55,201 nt of DNA, from the NCBI GenBank assembly GCA_021828055.1, contig JAKATH010000007.1:1-55201 (forward strand), in the 5' to 3' direction. The translations under genes and the position numbers were made by a program. The notes under the pieces were generated by a model, which did no database searches, had not been told where the DNA came from, and was given only the letters and a program-made list of their open reading frames with translations. The stretch's first letter is position 1; each line of letters opens with the position of its first letter. Shown here in pieces: positions 7,634 through 16,500 of this stretch. This stretch comes from Actinomycetes bacterium (lineage in GTDB: Bacteria; Actinomycetota; Acidimicrobiia; Acidimicrobiales; RAAP-2).

Positions 7634-8596
7634 ATGTGGGCACTCGACCTCCTCGCCGGCTGGCCCGTGGGCGCCGCGTCGGCCGGGGTCGTCGCCGTGG
7701 GCGCCGCGTCGGCCGGGGTCGTCGCCGTGGGCGCCGCGTCGGCCGGGGTCGTCGCCGTGGGCGCCGCGTCGGCCGGGGTCGTCGCCGTGGGCGCCGCGTC
7801 GGCAGGCAGCCTCCGGCCCGGGGTCTGCGTCCTCGGCACCAGGGGCGACGCCGGCCGCACGCACGCATGGGCGTCGGTCACCAAGCTCTGCACCGCGCTG
7901 GCCGTGCTGGTCGCCGTCGAGGAGGGGACCGTCGCCCTGTCGGACCCGGCGGGGCCGCCAGGCGCCACCGTCGCGCACCTGCTCGCGCACGCGTCGGGGC
8001 TCGCCCCGGACCGGCGGGAGCCGATCGCGCCGCCAGCGACGAGGAGGATCTACTCGAACGCGGGCTACGAGGTGCTCGGCGACCTGCTCAGCGAGCGTGC
8101 GTCCATGCCCTTCTGGGAGTACGTGGAGGGAGCGGTCTTCGCTCCGCTCGGGATGACGGGCGCGCGCCTTGCCCCCGGGGCTTCCGCCGCGCACGGCGCC
8201 GAAGGGACGCTCGCGGACCTCCTCGCGCTGGGTGCCGAGCTCCTCGCACCGCGCGTCGTGGCGCCCGAGACGCTCTCCGCCGCGACGATGGTCGCCTTCC
8301 CGGGCCTCGCCGGCGTCCTGCCGGGCTTCGGGCGCCAGGATCCGAACGATTGGGGGCTCGGGTTCGAGCTCCGGGGCGCGAAGCATCCGCACTGGACCGG
8401 TTCGGCCAACAGCCCGGCGACCTTCGGGCACTTCGGGCGGTCGGGCTCCTTTCTGTGGATCGACCCCGAGGCGCGCCTCGCGTGTGCCGCGCTCTCCGAC
8501 CGCGCCTTCGGGCCGTGGGCCGCCGACGCGTGGCCCGCCCTCTCCGACGCGGTCCTCCAGACAGCCGGCGCACGTGCGGAGGGACGCCGTGGCTGA
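7634..8596 (+). CDS. Beta-lactamase-like serine hydrolase with a repeat-expanded N-terminus
   Basis: A 320-residue class C/DD-peptidase fold protein. The SxxK motif is SVTK (81-84), the YxN motif is YSN (140-142), and a HFGRSGS segment near residue 270 may serve as the third motif. No classical signal peptide is visible. Residues 12-58 are 4.6 copies of VGAASAGVVA, a Gly/Ala/Val stretch that interrupts the region where the first strands should be. Whether the protein is cytosolic or membrane-associated is unclear. The end overlaps the first GT4 gene by 8 bp, so it leads the glycosyltransferase operon. Confidence 0.75.
   Translation: MWALDLLAGWPVGAASAGVVAVGAASAGVVAVGAASAGVVAVGAASAGVVAVGAASAGSLRPGVCVLGTRGDAGRTHAWASVTKLCTALAVLVAVEEGTVALSDPAGPPGATVAHLLAHASGLAPDRREPIAPPATRRIYSNAGYEVLGDLLSERASMPFWEYVEGAVFAPLGMTGARLAPGASAAHGAEGTLADLLALGAELLAPRVVAPETLSAATMVAFPGLAGVLPGFGRQDPNDWGLGFELRGAKHPHWTGSANSPATFGHFGRSGSFLWIDPEARLACAALSDRAFGPWAADAWPALSDAVLQTAGARAEGRRG
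7667..7803 (+). repeat. 30-bp in-frame tandem repeat, 4.6 copies
   Basis: Units starting GTGGGCGCCGCGTCGGCCGG at 7667, 7697, 7727 and 7757 plus a 17-bp partial copy at 7787. All are identical and encode VGAASAGVVA within the serine hydrolase. The 30-bp period keeps the reading frame. Confidence 0.97.
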
Positions 8597-9713
8597 CCGG
8601 CTCAGCGTCGCGCTCGACGCCACGCCGCTCATCGGCAGGCCCACCGGCGTCGGCGCCTTCTGCGGGGGCGTCCTGGAGGGCTTGTCGCGACGCGCCGACG
8701 TCACCGCCACGGCGTTTGCGGTGAGCTGGCGCCGACGCCACGCGATCGACGGACGCGTGCCGCGCGGCGTCGTGATCGCCCGTCGCCCGATGCCTGCACG
8801 TCCGCTGCACGTGTTGTGGAGCCGCACGGAGGCGCCCTCCCTCGAGTGGTTCGTGGGCGCGACCGACGTGGTCCACGGCACCAACTACGTGGTCCCTCCA
8901 ACCCGAAGGGCCGCGCGGGTCGTCACCGTCCACGACCTGACGACGGTGCGCTACCCGGAGCTTTGCAACAGCGCCACCCTCGCCTATCCGGGCCTCGTCC
9001 GCCGCGCGCTGGCGCACGGCGCGTGGGTGCACACCCACTCGGCGGCGGTGGCGGCGGAGGTGGTCGAGGTGCTGGGCGCGGATCCCGCCCGCGTGCGCGC
9101 CGTCCCCTCGGGCGTGCCGCCGCTCTCCGTCCCCGACCTGAGCGCCCCGTCGCGGCACCTCCCACCGGGCGTCGGCCGTTACGTCCTCGCCGTCGGCACC
9201 GCGGAGCCGAGGAAGGACCTGCCCGGGCTCGTCGGCGCCTTCGACCTCGTCGCTGCGGGACGACCGGACCTCGGCCTCGTGCTCGCCGGCCCCGAGGGGT
9301 GGGGGAGCGCCGACCTCTCGCGGGCGCTCGACGCGAGCCCAGCGCGGGCGCGCATCGTGCTCACCGGTTGGGTCGACGACGTCACGCTCGCAGGGCTGCT
9401 CCACGGCGCGGCCGTCCTCGCCTATCCCTCCCTCTACGAAGGGTTCGGCTATCCGCCCCTGCAAGCCATGGCGGCCGGCACGCCGGTGGTCGCGACGCGT
9501 GCCGGCGCGCTCGAGGAGGTCCTGGACGACGCCGCCCTGCTCGTCGAGCCGCGCGACCAGGTCGCCCTCGCCGAAGCCATCGCCTCGGTGGTCGACTCCG
9601 ACGAGACGGCGACCGCGCTGGCAGCGCGCGGGCTCGAGCGGGCCGCGACCTTCGACTGGGAGAGGTGCGCGGAGGGGCTCGTCGCCCTCTACCGGGACGC
9701 GGCGGCCGGATGA
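8589..9713 (+). CDS. GT4 family glycosyltransferase (1 of 3)
   Basis: A 374-residue GT-B enzyme. The N-terminal half has VALDATPLIGRPTGVG and HGTNYVVPPTRRAARVVTVHDLTTVRYPE. The C-terminal half has the GT4 pattern YVLAVGTAEPRKDLPGLVGAF, the LAGPEGWG segment, AVLAYPSLYEGFGYPPLQAMAAGTPVVAT (donor-binding E-x7-E) and LEEVLDDAALLVEP. The start is GTG 8589, which overlaps the hydrolase stop by 8 bp; the conserved domain begins right there. The end overlaps the next GT4 by ATGA. No membrane segment. Probably a mannosyl- or related transferase of envelope polysaccharide or glycolipid assembly, by context only. Confidence 0.85.
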   Translation: MADRLSVALDATPLIGRPTGVGAFCGGVLEGLSRRADVTATAFAVSWRRRHAIDGRVPRGVVIARRPMPARPLHVLWSRTEAPSLEWFVGATDVVHGTNYVVPPTRRAARVVTVHDLTTVRYPELCNSATLAYPGLVRRALAHGAWVHTHSAAVAAEVVEVLGADPARVRAVPSGVPPLSVPDLSAPSRHLPPGVGRYVLAVGTAEPRKDLPGLVGAFDLVAAGRPDLGLVLAGPEGWGSADLSRALDASPARARIVLTGWVDDVTLAGLLHGAAVLAYPSLYEGFGYPPLQAMAAGTPVVATRAGALEEVLDDAALLVEPRDQVALAEAIASVVDSDETATALAARGLERAATFDWERCAEGLVALYRDAAAG

Positions 9714-10873
9714 CCGGGCGCGTCGTCGTCGCCGTCGAGCAGCTGCGCCGGCAGGTCCCCGGAGGGATCGGGCGGTACGCGCGCGGACTGCTCGACGGCC
9801 TGAGCGGCCTCGGCGGGCCCGAGGTCGAGCTGATCGCGAGCCGCCACCTCGGGACGGCGGCGGACCCGCTGTCGGCATGGGGCTTCCCGGTGCGCGCCTC
9901 CGTCCTCCCCGCGCCGTTCCTCACGGCTGCCTGGGACCTGGGGCTCGCGCCGGTGCGGGGGGCGCGCCTCGTGCACTCCGTGTCCCTCGCCGCGCCGCCC
10001 GTGCGGCGCCGGCGCGCCCGCGGCGGGCCGCCGCTCGTCGTCACGGTCCACGACCTTGCCTGGCGCGCGCACCCCGACGCCACCACGCGCCGCGGGCGGC
10101 GGTGGCACGAAGCGGCGCTCCGGCGCGCGCTCGAGCGTGCCGACGCGTTTGTCGTTCCATCGAACCCGGTCGCCGACGCGCTCGTGGGAGCCGGCGCGGA
10201 CCCGGCCCGGGTGCGCGCCATCCCCCACGGCGTCGACCACCTCCACGAGCCCGATGCCGCCGCCGCGGCGTCGCTCCTGCGCCGGCTCGGCGTGGTCGAC
10301 GGGTACCTGCTCACCGTCGCGACGCTCGAGCCGAGGAAGAACCTGAGCCGCCTGGTCGCCGCCTTCGCACGCGCCCGGCCGTCGCTCGACGGACCGTGGC
10401 CGCTCGTGGTGGTCGGCCCCCGGGGTTGGGGCGAGGCGGGGGTGGGCGACACCGGTGGCGTGGTCGCAGCCGGTGCCGTCGACGAGGGAGTGCTTGCTGC
10501 GTTGTACAGAGGTGCCCGCGCCTTCGCCTACGTCCCGCTGGTCGAGGGGTTCGGCCTTCCGGCCCTCGAGGCGATGGCGTGCGGCGTGCCGGTCGTGGCG
10601 AGCGTCACCGTGCCGAGCGCCGCCTTGCAGCCCGGTGCTACGGCGGGCGCCGCGGCGCTGCCCGGCGCCTTGCAGCCCGGTGCCCCGGCGGGCGCCGCGG
10701 CGCTGCGGGTCGACCCGACGACAGTCGAGGACATCGCGGCCGCCCTCGTGCGCGCGTCGTGCGACGACCGGCTCCGCTCCTCGCTCGTGGCCCAGGGCAG
10801 GGCGCTCGTCGCGCCGCTGACGTGGAGGGCGTCGGCCGCGGCCCACCTCGCATGGTGGGGAACGCTCTCGTGA
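9710..10873 (+). CDS. GT4 family glycosyltransferase (2 of 3)
   Basis: A 387-residue GT-B enzyme: VVVAVEQLRRQVPGGIGRYARGLL at the N-terminus, VTVHDLAWRAHPDATT, YLLTVATLEPRKNLSRLVAAF, and FAYVPLVEGFGLPALEAMACGVPVVAS for the donor site. The region just after the donor site normally reads directly into the strand before the last helices. Here it contains a duplicated ALQPGA(T/P)AGAAAL block (residues ~305-332) produced by a 45-bp tandem duplication. Start ATG 9710 overlaps the previous stop (ATGA), and the stop overlaps the next GTG. Specificity unknown. Confidence 0.85.
   Translation: MTGRVVVAVEQLRRQVPGGIGRYARGLLDGLSGLGGPEVELIASRHLGTAADPLSAWGFPVRASVLPAPFLTAAWDLGLAPVRGARLVHSVSLAAPPVRRRRARGGPPLVVTVHDLAWRAHPDATTRRGRRWHEAALRRALERADAFVVPSNPVADALVGAGADPARVRAIPHGVDHLHEPDAAAAASLLRRLGVVDGYLLTVATLEPRKNLSRLVAAFARARPSLDGPWPLVVVGPRGWGEAGVGDTGGVVAAGAVDEGVLAALYRGARAFAYVPLVEGFGLPALEAMACGVPVVASVTVPSAALQPGATAGAAALPGALQPGAPAGAAALRVDPTTVEDIAAALVRASCDDRLRSSLVAQGRALVAPLTWRASAAAHLAWWGTLS
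10622..10705 (+). repeat. 45-bp in-frame tandem duplication in GT4
   Basis: Copy 1 is 10622-10666 and copy 2 is 10667-10705 (39 bp of the unit), both beginning GCCTTGCAGCCCGGTGC, with about one mismatch. It inserts about 15 extra Ala/Gly/Pro-rich residues next to the donor-binding motif of the second GT4. Confidence 0.9.
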
Positions 10874-12006
10874 AGGTGTCGCTCGACGTCACGGCCGTCC
10901 CGTCGTCGCCGGCGGGTGCGGGGCGCTACGCGGTCGAGCTCGCCGCAGCGCTCGCCAGACGCGAGGACCCGAGCCTCGTGCTGATCGCGCGCCGCGGTGA
11001 CGCGCCGCGGTGGCGGCGCCTCGCCGGGACGCGGGCAGACGTCGTGGCGTCCTCGCCGTCACCGCGGCCGCTGCGCCTCGCATGGGAGCAGCTCGCCCTC
11101 CCTGCGCTCCTGCGCCGCACGCGCCCCGACGTCCACCACGGGCCGCACTACACGATGCCCGAGCGCGCCCGCCTGCCCGTCGTCGTCACGATCCACGACT
11201 GCACCTTCTTCGACCACCCCGAGTGGCACGAGGCGACCAAGGTCCGCTTCTTCCGCCGGGCGATCCGCGTCGCGGCGAGCCGCGCCTCTGCTCTCGTCTG
11301 CGTGAGCGAGACGACGGCGCGCCACCTCGCAGCGGTCTGCCCCGTCACCGCTCCGGTGGTGATCGCGCCGCACGGCGTCGACCATCTGCGCTTCTCCCCG
11401 GATCCCCTCGACCCGGGCGCAGACGACGCCGTGCTGCGACGGCTCGGGATCGACCCGGCGGGCCGGTTCGTCCTCTTCGTGGGCACGGTAGAGCCCCGGA
11501 AGGACGTCGCGACGCTCGTTCGCGCGTTCTCCGCGCTCGCCGACGCCGAGCGCGACGTGAGCCTCGTGCTCGCGGGACGGCGCGGTTGGGGGACGCGGCC
11601 GGTGGACGAGGCCCTCGCGGCCTCGCGCCACCGGGACCGGATCACGTGGACCGGCTACGCGCCCGACGACGCGATCCCGGCGCTCCTGCGCAAGGCCTCG
11701 GTGGTCGCGTACCCATCCCTCGCCGAGGGGTACGGCCTTCCTGCTCTGGAGGCGCTCGCGTGCGGCGCCCCCCTCGTCACGACGAGCGGCACTGCGATGG
11801 CCGAGCTCGCGGGCGAGGCCGCGACGCTCGTCGGGCCCGGAGACCCAGAGGGTCTCGCGGACGCCCTCTCGGGGGTGCTCCGGGGGGCTGGCGGCTCCGA
11901 GGCGCGCCGGCGCCGTGAAGCCGGGATCGCCCGTGCGGCGACCCGCACGTGGGAGGCGAGCGCCGCGCGCCACGTCGAGGCGTACCGGATCGCGGCGGGC
12001 GCGTAG
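10870..12006 (+). CDS. GT4 family glycosyltransferase (3 of 3)
   Basis: A 378-residue GT-B enzyme with VSLDVTAVPSSPAGAGRYAVELAAAL, HHGPHYTMPERARLPVVVTIHDCTFFDHPEWH, VLFVGTVEPRKDVATLVRAF and VVAYPSLAEGYGLPALEALACGAPLVTT. I chose GTG 10870, which overlaps the previous stop as GTGA like its neighbours; an in-frame ATG 18 bp upstream (10852) is the alternative. The three GT4 proteins share the same architecture and probably arose by gene duplication, then specialised for successive sugars of one glycan. Confidence 0.85.
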   Translation: MKVSLDVTAVPSSPAGAGRYAVELAAALARREDPSLVLIARRGDAPRWRRLAGTRADVVASSPSPRPLRLAWEQLALPALLRRTRPDVHHGPHYTMPERARLPVVVTIHDCTFFDHPEWHEATKVRFFRRAIRVAASRASALVCVSETTARHLAAVCPVTAPVVIAPHGVDHLRFSPDPLDPGADDAVLRRLGIDPAGRFVLFVGTVEPRKDVATLVRAFSALADAERDVSLVLAGRRGWGTRPVDEALAASRHRDRITWTGYAPDDAIPALLRKASVVAYPSLAEGYGLPALEALACGAPLVTTSGTAMAELAGEAATLVGPGDPEGLADALSGVLRGAGGSEARRRREAGIARAATRTWEASAARHVEAYRIAAGA

Positions 12007-12017
12007 GGTCGTCCTCG

Positions 12018-12917
12018 ATGCGGGCGTTGGTCACCGGTGGCCTGGGATTCGTCGGACGCTGGCTCACTGCGCATCTCAGGGACGAAGGCGACGACGTCAC
12101 CGCGGTCGACGCCGAGACGGACGTGACCGACGAGGAGGCGGTGGAGCGCGCGATGGAGGCGTCGCGGCCGGACGCCGTCTACCACCTCGCGGCGCGCGCT
12201 CACGTCGGCGAATCCTGGCGCGAGCCGCTCGACGTGCTCCGCGTCAACGTGCTCGGCACCGCGGCGGTCCTCGCGGCGGCGCGGCGCGGCGCACCGGAAG
12301 CGACCGTGCTCGTGGTGAGCTCGGCGGAGGTGTACGGCGCGCTCGCGCCGGAGGAGCTCCCCGTCGCAGAAGCCGCCCCGCTGCGTCCTTCGACGCCGTA
12401 CGCGGCGTCGAAGGCCGCAGCGGAGCAGGTCGCCATCCAAGCCTGGCTCGGCTACGGGCAGCGCGCCGTGGTCGTGCGCCCGTTCAACCACGTCGGTCCC
12501 GGGCAGGCGCGGACCTTTGCGGTGCCCGCGCTCGCACGCCGCGTGCTCGAGGCGCGCAGGGACGGGAGCCGGGAGCTGGTCGTGGGGACCGTCACGACGA
12601 GGCGCGACTTCACCGACGTGCGCGACGTCGTGCGCGCCTACCGGCTCCTCGTGGACCGGGCAGAGCCCGGAGCGGTCTACAACGTCTGCTCGGGCACCGA
12701 CGTGGCCATCGCCGACGTGGCGGCCCGGCTGATGGCCCTGGCGGGCGTGGAGCTCCGGATGGTCACGGACCCGGAGCTCGTGCGACCCGTCGACACCCCG
12801 GCGCTGCGGGGCGACCCGTCCCGGCTCGTCGCGGCGACCGGCTGGGCCCCTGCCATACCGCTGGACGAGACGCTGCTCGACGTCCTATCGGATCTCGAGC
12901 GGGGGGAGGAGGGGTGA
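12018..12917 (+). CDS. GDP-6-deoxy-D-mannose reductase-like SDR
   Basis: A 299-residue extended SDR with GGLGFVG (7-13), YHLAARAHVGESW, VVSSAEVYG (catalytic Ser ~101) and Tyr128/Lys132 in TPYAASK. The segment RPFNHVGPGQ...FAVPALARRV and the later VGTVTTRRDFTDVRDVVRAY are characteristic of GDP-4-keto-6-deoxymannose reductases (Rmd) and GDP-mannose 4,6-dehydratase relatives. Together with the ManC-like enzyme this suggests a GDP-rhamnose or related deoxy-sugar. It starts 11 bp after the third GT4. Its last 27 bp are repeated downstream of the stop. Confidence 0.8.
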   Translation: MRALVTGGLGFVGRWLTAHLRDEGDDVTAVDAETDVTDEEAVERAMEASRPDAVYHLAARAHVGESWREPLDVLRVNVLGTAAVLAAARRGAPEATVLVVSSAEVYGALAPEELPVAEAAPLRPSTPYAASKAAAEQVAIQAWLGYGQRAVVVRPFNHVGPGQARTFAVPALARRVLEARRDGSRELVVGTVTTRRDFTDVRDVVRAYRLLVDRAEPGAVYNVCSGTDVAIADVAARLMALAGVELRMVTDPELVRPVDTPALRGDPSRLVAATGWAPAIPLDETLLDVLSDLERGEEG

Positions 12918-12975
12918 GCCCGGACCCGACCCGTCGCCCGATCGCGTGTCGGATCTCGAGCGGGGGGAGGAGGGG
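12888..12975 (+). repeat. 27-bp direct repeat flanking the Rmd-like gene stop
   Basis: Perfect copies at 12888-12914 (the last codons, immediately before the TGA) and 12949-12975 (intergenic), period 61 bp. They begin TCGGATCTCGAGCGGGGGGA. The gene 3' end has been copied into the convergent gap before 12999. Confidence 0.92.
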
Positions 12976-12998
12976 CTCGGGCGGAAGGCCCCCGGGGG

Positions 12999-13358
12999 TC
13001 AGCTGCCCGGCGCGGCGAGGTGACGCAGCTCAGCGCCGATCGCCTCGAGGCACCTGCGTGCCCGCTGTGCGAGCTCCCGGGCAGGCTCCTGCAGCTGCGC
13101 GCCGAGCGGGCCGAACTGCGCGGACACGAACGAGAGCGTGCCCTCGAGCCACGCGCCGAGCTGCTGGGAGCCGGTGGCGACCCCGGCGCGCAGGCGCTCG
13201 ACCCCCTCGTCGACGCGCTCGCTGCACACGAGCTCGTGGCGGAGCGCCTGGGCTCGCTGGAGGCCGAGCACGCCCAGGCCGACGGCCGTGTACGCCGTGT
13301 CGCGCGCGTGCCGAGCCAGCTCTGCCGCGATGTCGTTCGTCCTGTCGGCGTCAGGCAT
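12999..13358 (-). CDS. Small helical protein of unknown function (phasin-like character)
   Basis: A 119-residue protein I cannot assign. It is almost entirely amphipathic helix with no Trp-rich core or membrane segment: DIAAELARHARDTAYTAVGLGVLGLQRAQALRHELV, then a region rich in Gln/Leu/Ala. This composition resembles granule-coating phasins or apolipoprotein-like proteins; that is a resemblance, not a family match. ATG 13358 is preceded by AAGGAG at a good distance, the best Shine-Dalgarno in the area, and by an unusually AT-rich promoter region, suggesting strong independent expression. It is convergent with the Rmd-like gene and divergent from the giant GT2 gene. Confidence 0.65.
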   Translation of the reverse strand: MPDADRTNDIAAELARHARDTAYTAVGLGVLGLQRAQALRHELVCSERVDEGVERLRAGVATGSQQLGAWLEGTLSFVSAQFGPLGAQLQEPARELAQRARRCLEAIGAELRHLAAPGS

Positions 13359-13410
13359 GGAGGGCTCCTTCCTCGGGCTGCTCGTGATCGCACCGGGCGC
13401 TCCGGCGCGT

Positions 13411-13446
13411 TGATACAACTGTATATCACCCATGTAACACTTGCAA
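13411..13446 (-). promoter_or_regulatory. AT-rich promoter/operator of the small helical protein
   Basis: A rare AT-rich patch upstream of 13358. On the minus strand TTGCAA (13441-13446) could act as -35 and TATACA (13420-13425) as -10, although the 15-bp spacer is short. An imperfect inverted repeat TGATACAACTGTATATCA (13411-13428) overlaps the -10 and could be a repressor site. The gap 13359-13531 otherwise holds only the divergent leader of the GT2 gene. Confidence 0.45.
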
Positions 13447-13531
13447 GCGATCGAGCTCACCGGCGGGCGTGGTCGCCCGCCTGCCGGAGCGCCGGACCCG
13501 TGCTGCCGAGACGAGTAGCCTGCCTCTCCTG

Positions 13532-16500
13532 ATGACGGAGGGGTCGGCGAGTGCCGCGCGCGCCCCAGCGGTGGTGGCGATACTGGTCACCACCGACCCG
13601 GGTCCCTGGTTCGAGGAGACCCTGCAGGCGCTGGCGGCTCAGGACTACAGCAACCTCTCGGTGCTGGTGCTCGTCGCCGGCGGCTCTTCCGACCCCACCG
13701 AGGTGGTGGCACGCGGGCTTCCCGAAGCGTTCGTGCGCCGGCTGCCCGAGAGCGAAGGGTTCGCCGCCGCGGTCGACGAGGCGCTGTGGATGGTCGAGGG
13801 GGCGTCGTTCTTCCTCCTCCTCCACGACGACTGCGCTCCCTCCCCGGACGCCGTCCACCTCATGGTCGAAGAGTCGTTCCGCTCGAACGCCGGGATCGTG
13901 TGCCCGAAGATGGTCCACTGGGACGAGCCGCGGGCGTTGCTCCACGTCGGCCAGAGCATCGACAAGACCGGTGCCGTCATCGAGCGGGTGCAAGCCGGCG
14001 AGATCGACGCCGGCCAGCACGACGCGGTCCGAGACGTGTTCGTCGCACCTGGAGGCTGCACGCTCGTCCGTGGCGACCTCTTCCGTGCGCTCGGCGGCTA
14101 CGACGCCGCGATCGTCGCGATGGGGGAGGACCTGGACCTGTCGTGGCGAGCCCACGTCGCCGGGGCGCGCGTCGTCGTCGCGCCGTCCGCGACGGCGCGC
14201 CATCTCGGGCTCGTCGCTGCCGGCCGCAGGCCACCGCCGCCATCGGACGCCCCGTCCCTCCAAGCGCTCCAGCGGCGCCACGAGCTTGCCGCCGTCCTCA
14301 CCTGCTACTCATGGGGCCACCTGGTGCGGGTCGTGCCCCAGGCACTCCTCCTCTCGCTCGGAGAGGCGGTGGTGGCGAGGCTCGCAGGGGACCGGCGGCG
14401 GGCGCGTGCGGTGGTGCACGCGTGGCGCTGGAACCTCGCCCGGTGGAGGGAGCTGCGCTCCCGGCGGGCAGCCTTGGCCGCCGTGCGCGTCGTCAGCGAC
14501 GCCGAGGTCCGCAGCCTTCAGGTGCGCGGGAGCGCGCGGCTGTCGACGTACGTCTCGCGGCTCACGCACCAGGGCCTCGAGGTCGCGCACGGCCTGCGGC
14601 CGAGCCGCCCGCCCGACGCACTGCCACCCGAGCTGCCCCAGCCCCGCGGAAGCGGGGCCGGGGCTGAGCTCACCGACTCGATCGGCCTCGGGTTCGACGA
14701 CGACGCGGGCTTCGACGCCCTCGACGACCTGGGACGCCGGGGCAGGCGCACGCGGGAGACGGGGCCGGCGGGCGTCTTCGTGTCGCGCCGGCCCCGGGTC
14801 GTCGCGTACCTCGTCGCGGCCCTCGTCATCGTCGTGGGATCCCGCGCGCTCATCGGGTCGTCCTTGCCCCTCGTCGGGCAGTTCGCCCCGTTCCCTGCGT
14901 GGACGGACCTCTGGCACCAGTTCTTCTCGTCGTGGCAGCCCGCTGGCACCGGCTCGCACGCGCCGGCCAGCCCGGCGTACGGCTTCCTCGCGCTGGCGGG
15001 GACGGTGCTCCTCGGGCGGAGCGGCCTCCTCCAGCAATTGGCTGTCTTCGCGTGCTTCCCCCTCGGTGCGTGGGGCATGTCCCGGCTGCTTCGGCCCTTC
15101 CGCTCCGCGCCCGGTCGCCTCGCCGCGACGCTCGCGTACCTGGCGCTGCCGCTCGCGGTCGACGCGCTCGGGCGCGGCCGCTGGGACGGACTCGTTGCGT
15201 ACGGAGCGACCCCGTGGGTGGTCCTGCAGCTCGCGCGGGCAACCGGGCTCGAGCCCTTCGGCCCCCCGGCCGCAGCGCCCGCCACCGCAGTCGTCGGCGC
15301 CGCCGCAGTCGCGCCCGCCGCCGCAGTCGCGCCCGCCACCGCAGTCGCGCCCGCCGCCGACCTCGCGGTGACGGAGCCCACCACCCCGACCAGCACATGG
15401 CGCCGGCATCTTGGCGGGCGCCTCCTCGTGCTTGGCGCGATCGAGGCGGTGGCGATGTCGTTCGCGCCGGCGATGGTGGTCGTCGTCCTCCTCGTGGGCC
15501 TCGGCCTGGCCTGCGGATCGCTCGTCGCCGGCGGCGCTCGGCAGGGAGCGCGGGCCCTCGTCGTCGCCTCCGGAGGGACGTTGGTCGCCGCGGTGCTGTG
15601 CACGCCCTGGGTGGTGGGGACGCTGCTCGCCGGCCGCGGCGCGCTGTCGGTGCTCGGGCTCGCCGGCGATCCCGCGTCCGCCCCCGGCTGGGGGGGGCTG
15701 CTGCGGATGGCGGTCGGTCCGGTCGGCGGCTCACCGCTCGCGTGGCTCCTTCCTGGGGCGGCGGTCTGCGCCCTGCTCCTCGCGCGCAACGGGCGCCTCG
15801 CGTGGACGATCCGGCTGTGGGCGGTCGCTCTGCCCGCGTGGTTCCTCGCGCTCGTCGCGGTGAAGGGCTGGGCGGTGCCGTTCGCGCCGTCGGTGGACGT
15901 GCTCCTCGCCCCTGCCGCGGTGGCCGTGGCGGCCGCGGCGGGCCTCGGCGTCGCCGCCTTCGAGACCGACCTCGCGGGCTACAGGTTTGGCTGGCGCCAG
16001 GGGCTCGCAGTGCTCTCGGTCGCTGTCCTCGCGGTCGGGGTCTTGCCGACTGTGGCGGAGGCCGCCGACGGCAGGTGGGGGCTCCCCTCGTCAGGGTACC
16101 GGGGCGCGGTCGGCTTCCCCGCCTGGCGGAAGGGGTCGCCCGGCTATCGCGTGCTGTGGCTCGGCGACCCGCGGGCCCTTCCGTCTGGCAGCTGGGCGAT
16201 CGGGCCGGGGCTGGCCTATGCCACGTCGACGGATGGGACACCGACGCTGCTCGACCTGTGGCCGCCCGCATCACCGGGGGGCGCCGGCGGGATTGCGCCG
16301 GCGCTCCGGGTCGCGATGCGTGGCGAGACGGTGCAGCTCGGTCGAGCGCTCACCGCTGCACGGATCCGCTACGTGGTCGCCGTGGCCGCGCTCGCGCCGC
16401 GCTCGCCGGGATCCCCCCCGACATCGACATACCCCTTGCCGAGCGGGCTCGTCGCCGCGCTCGCGCGGCAAGCGCAGCTTCGCACAGTGCCGGTGAGCCC

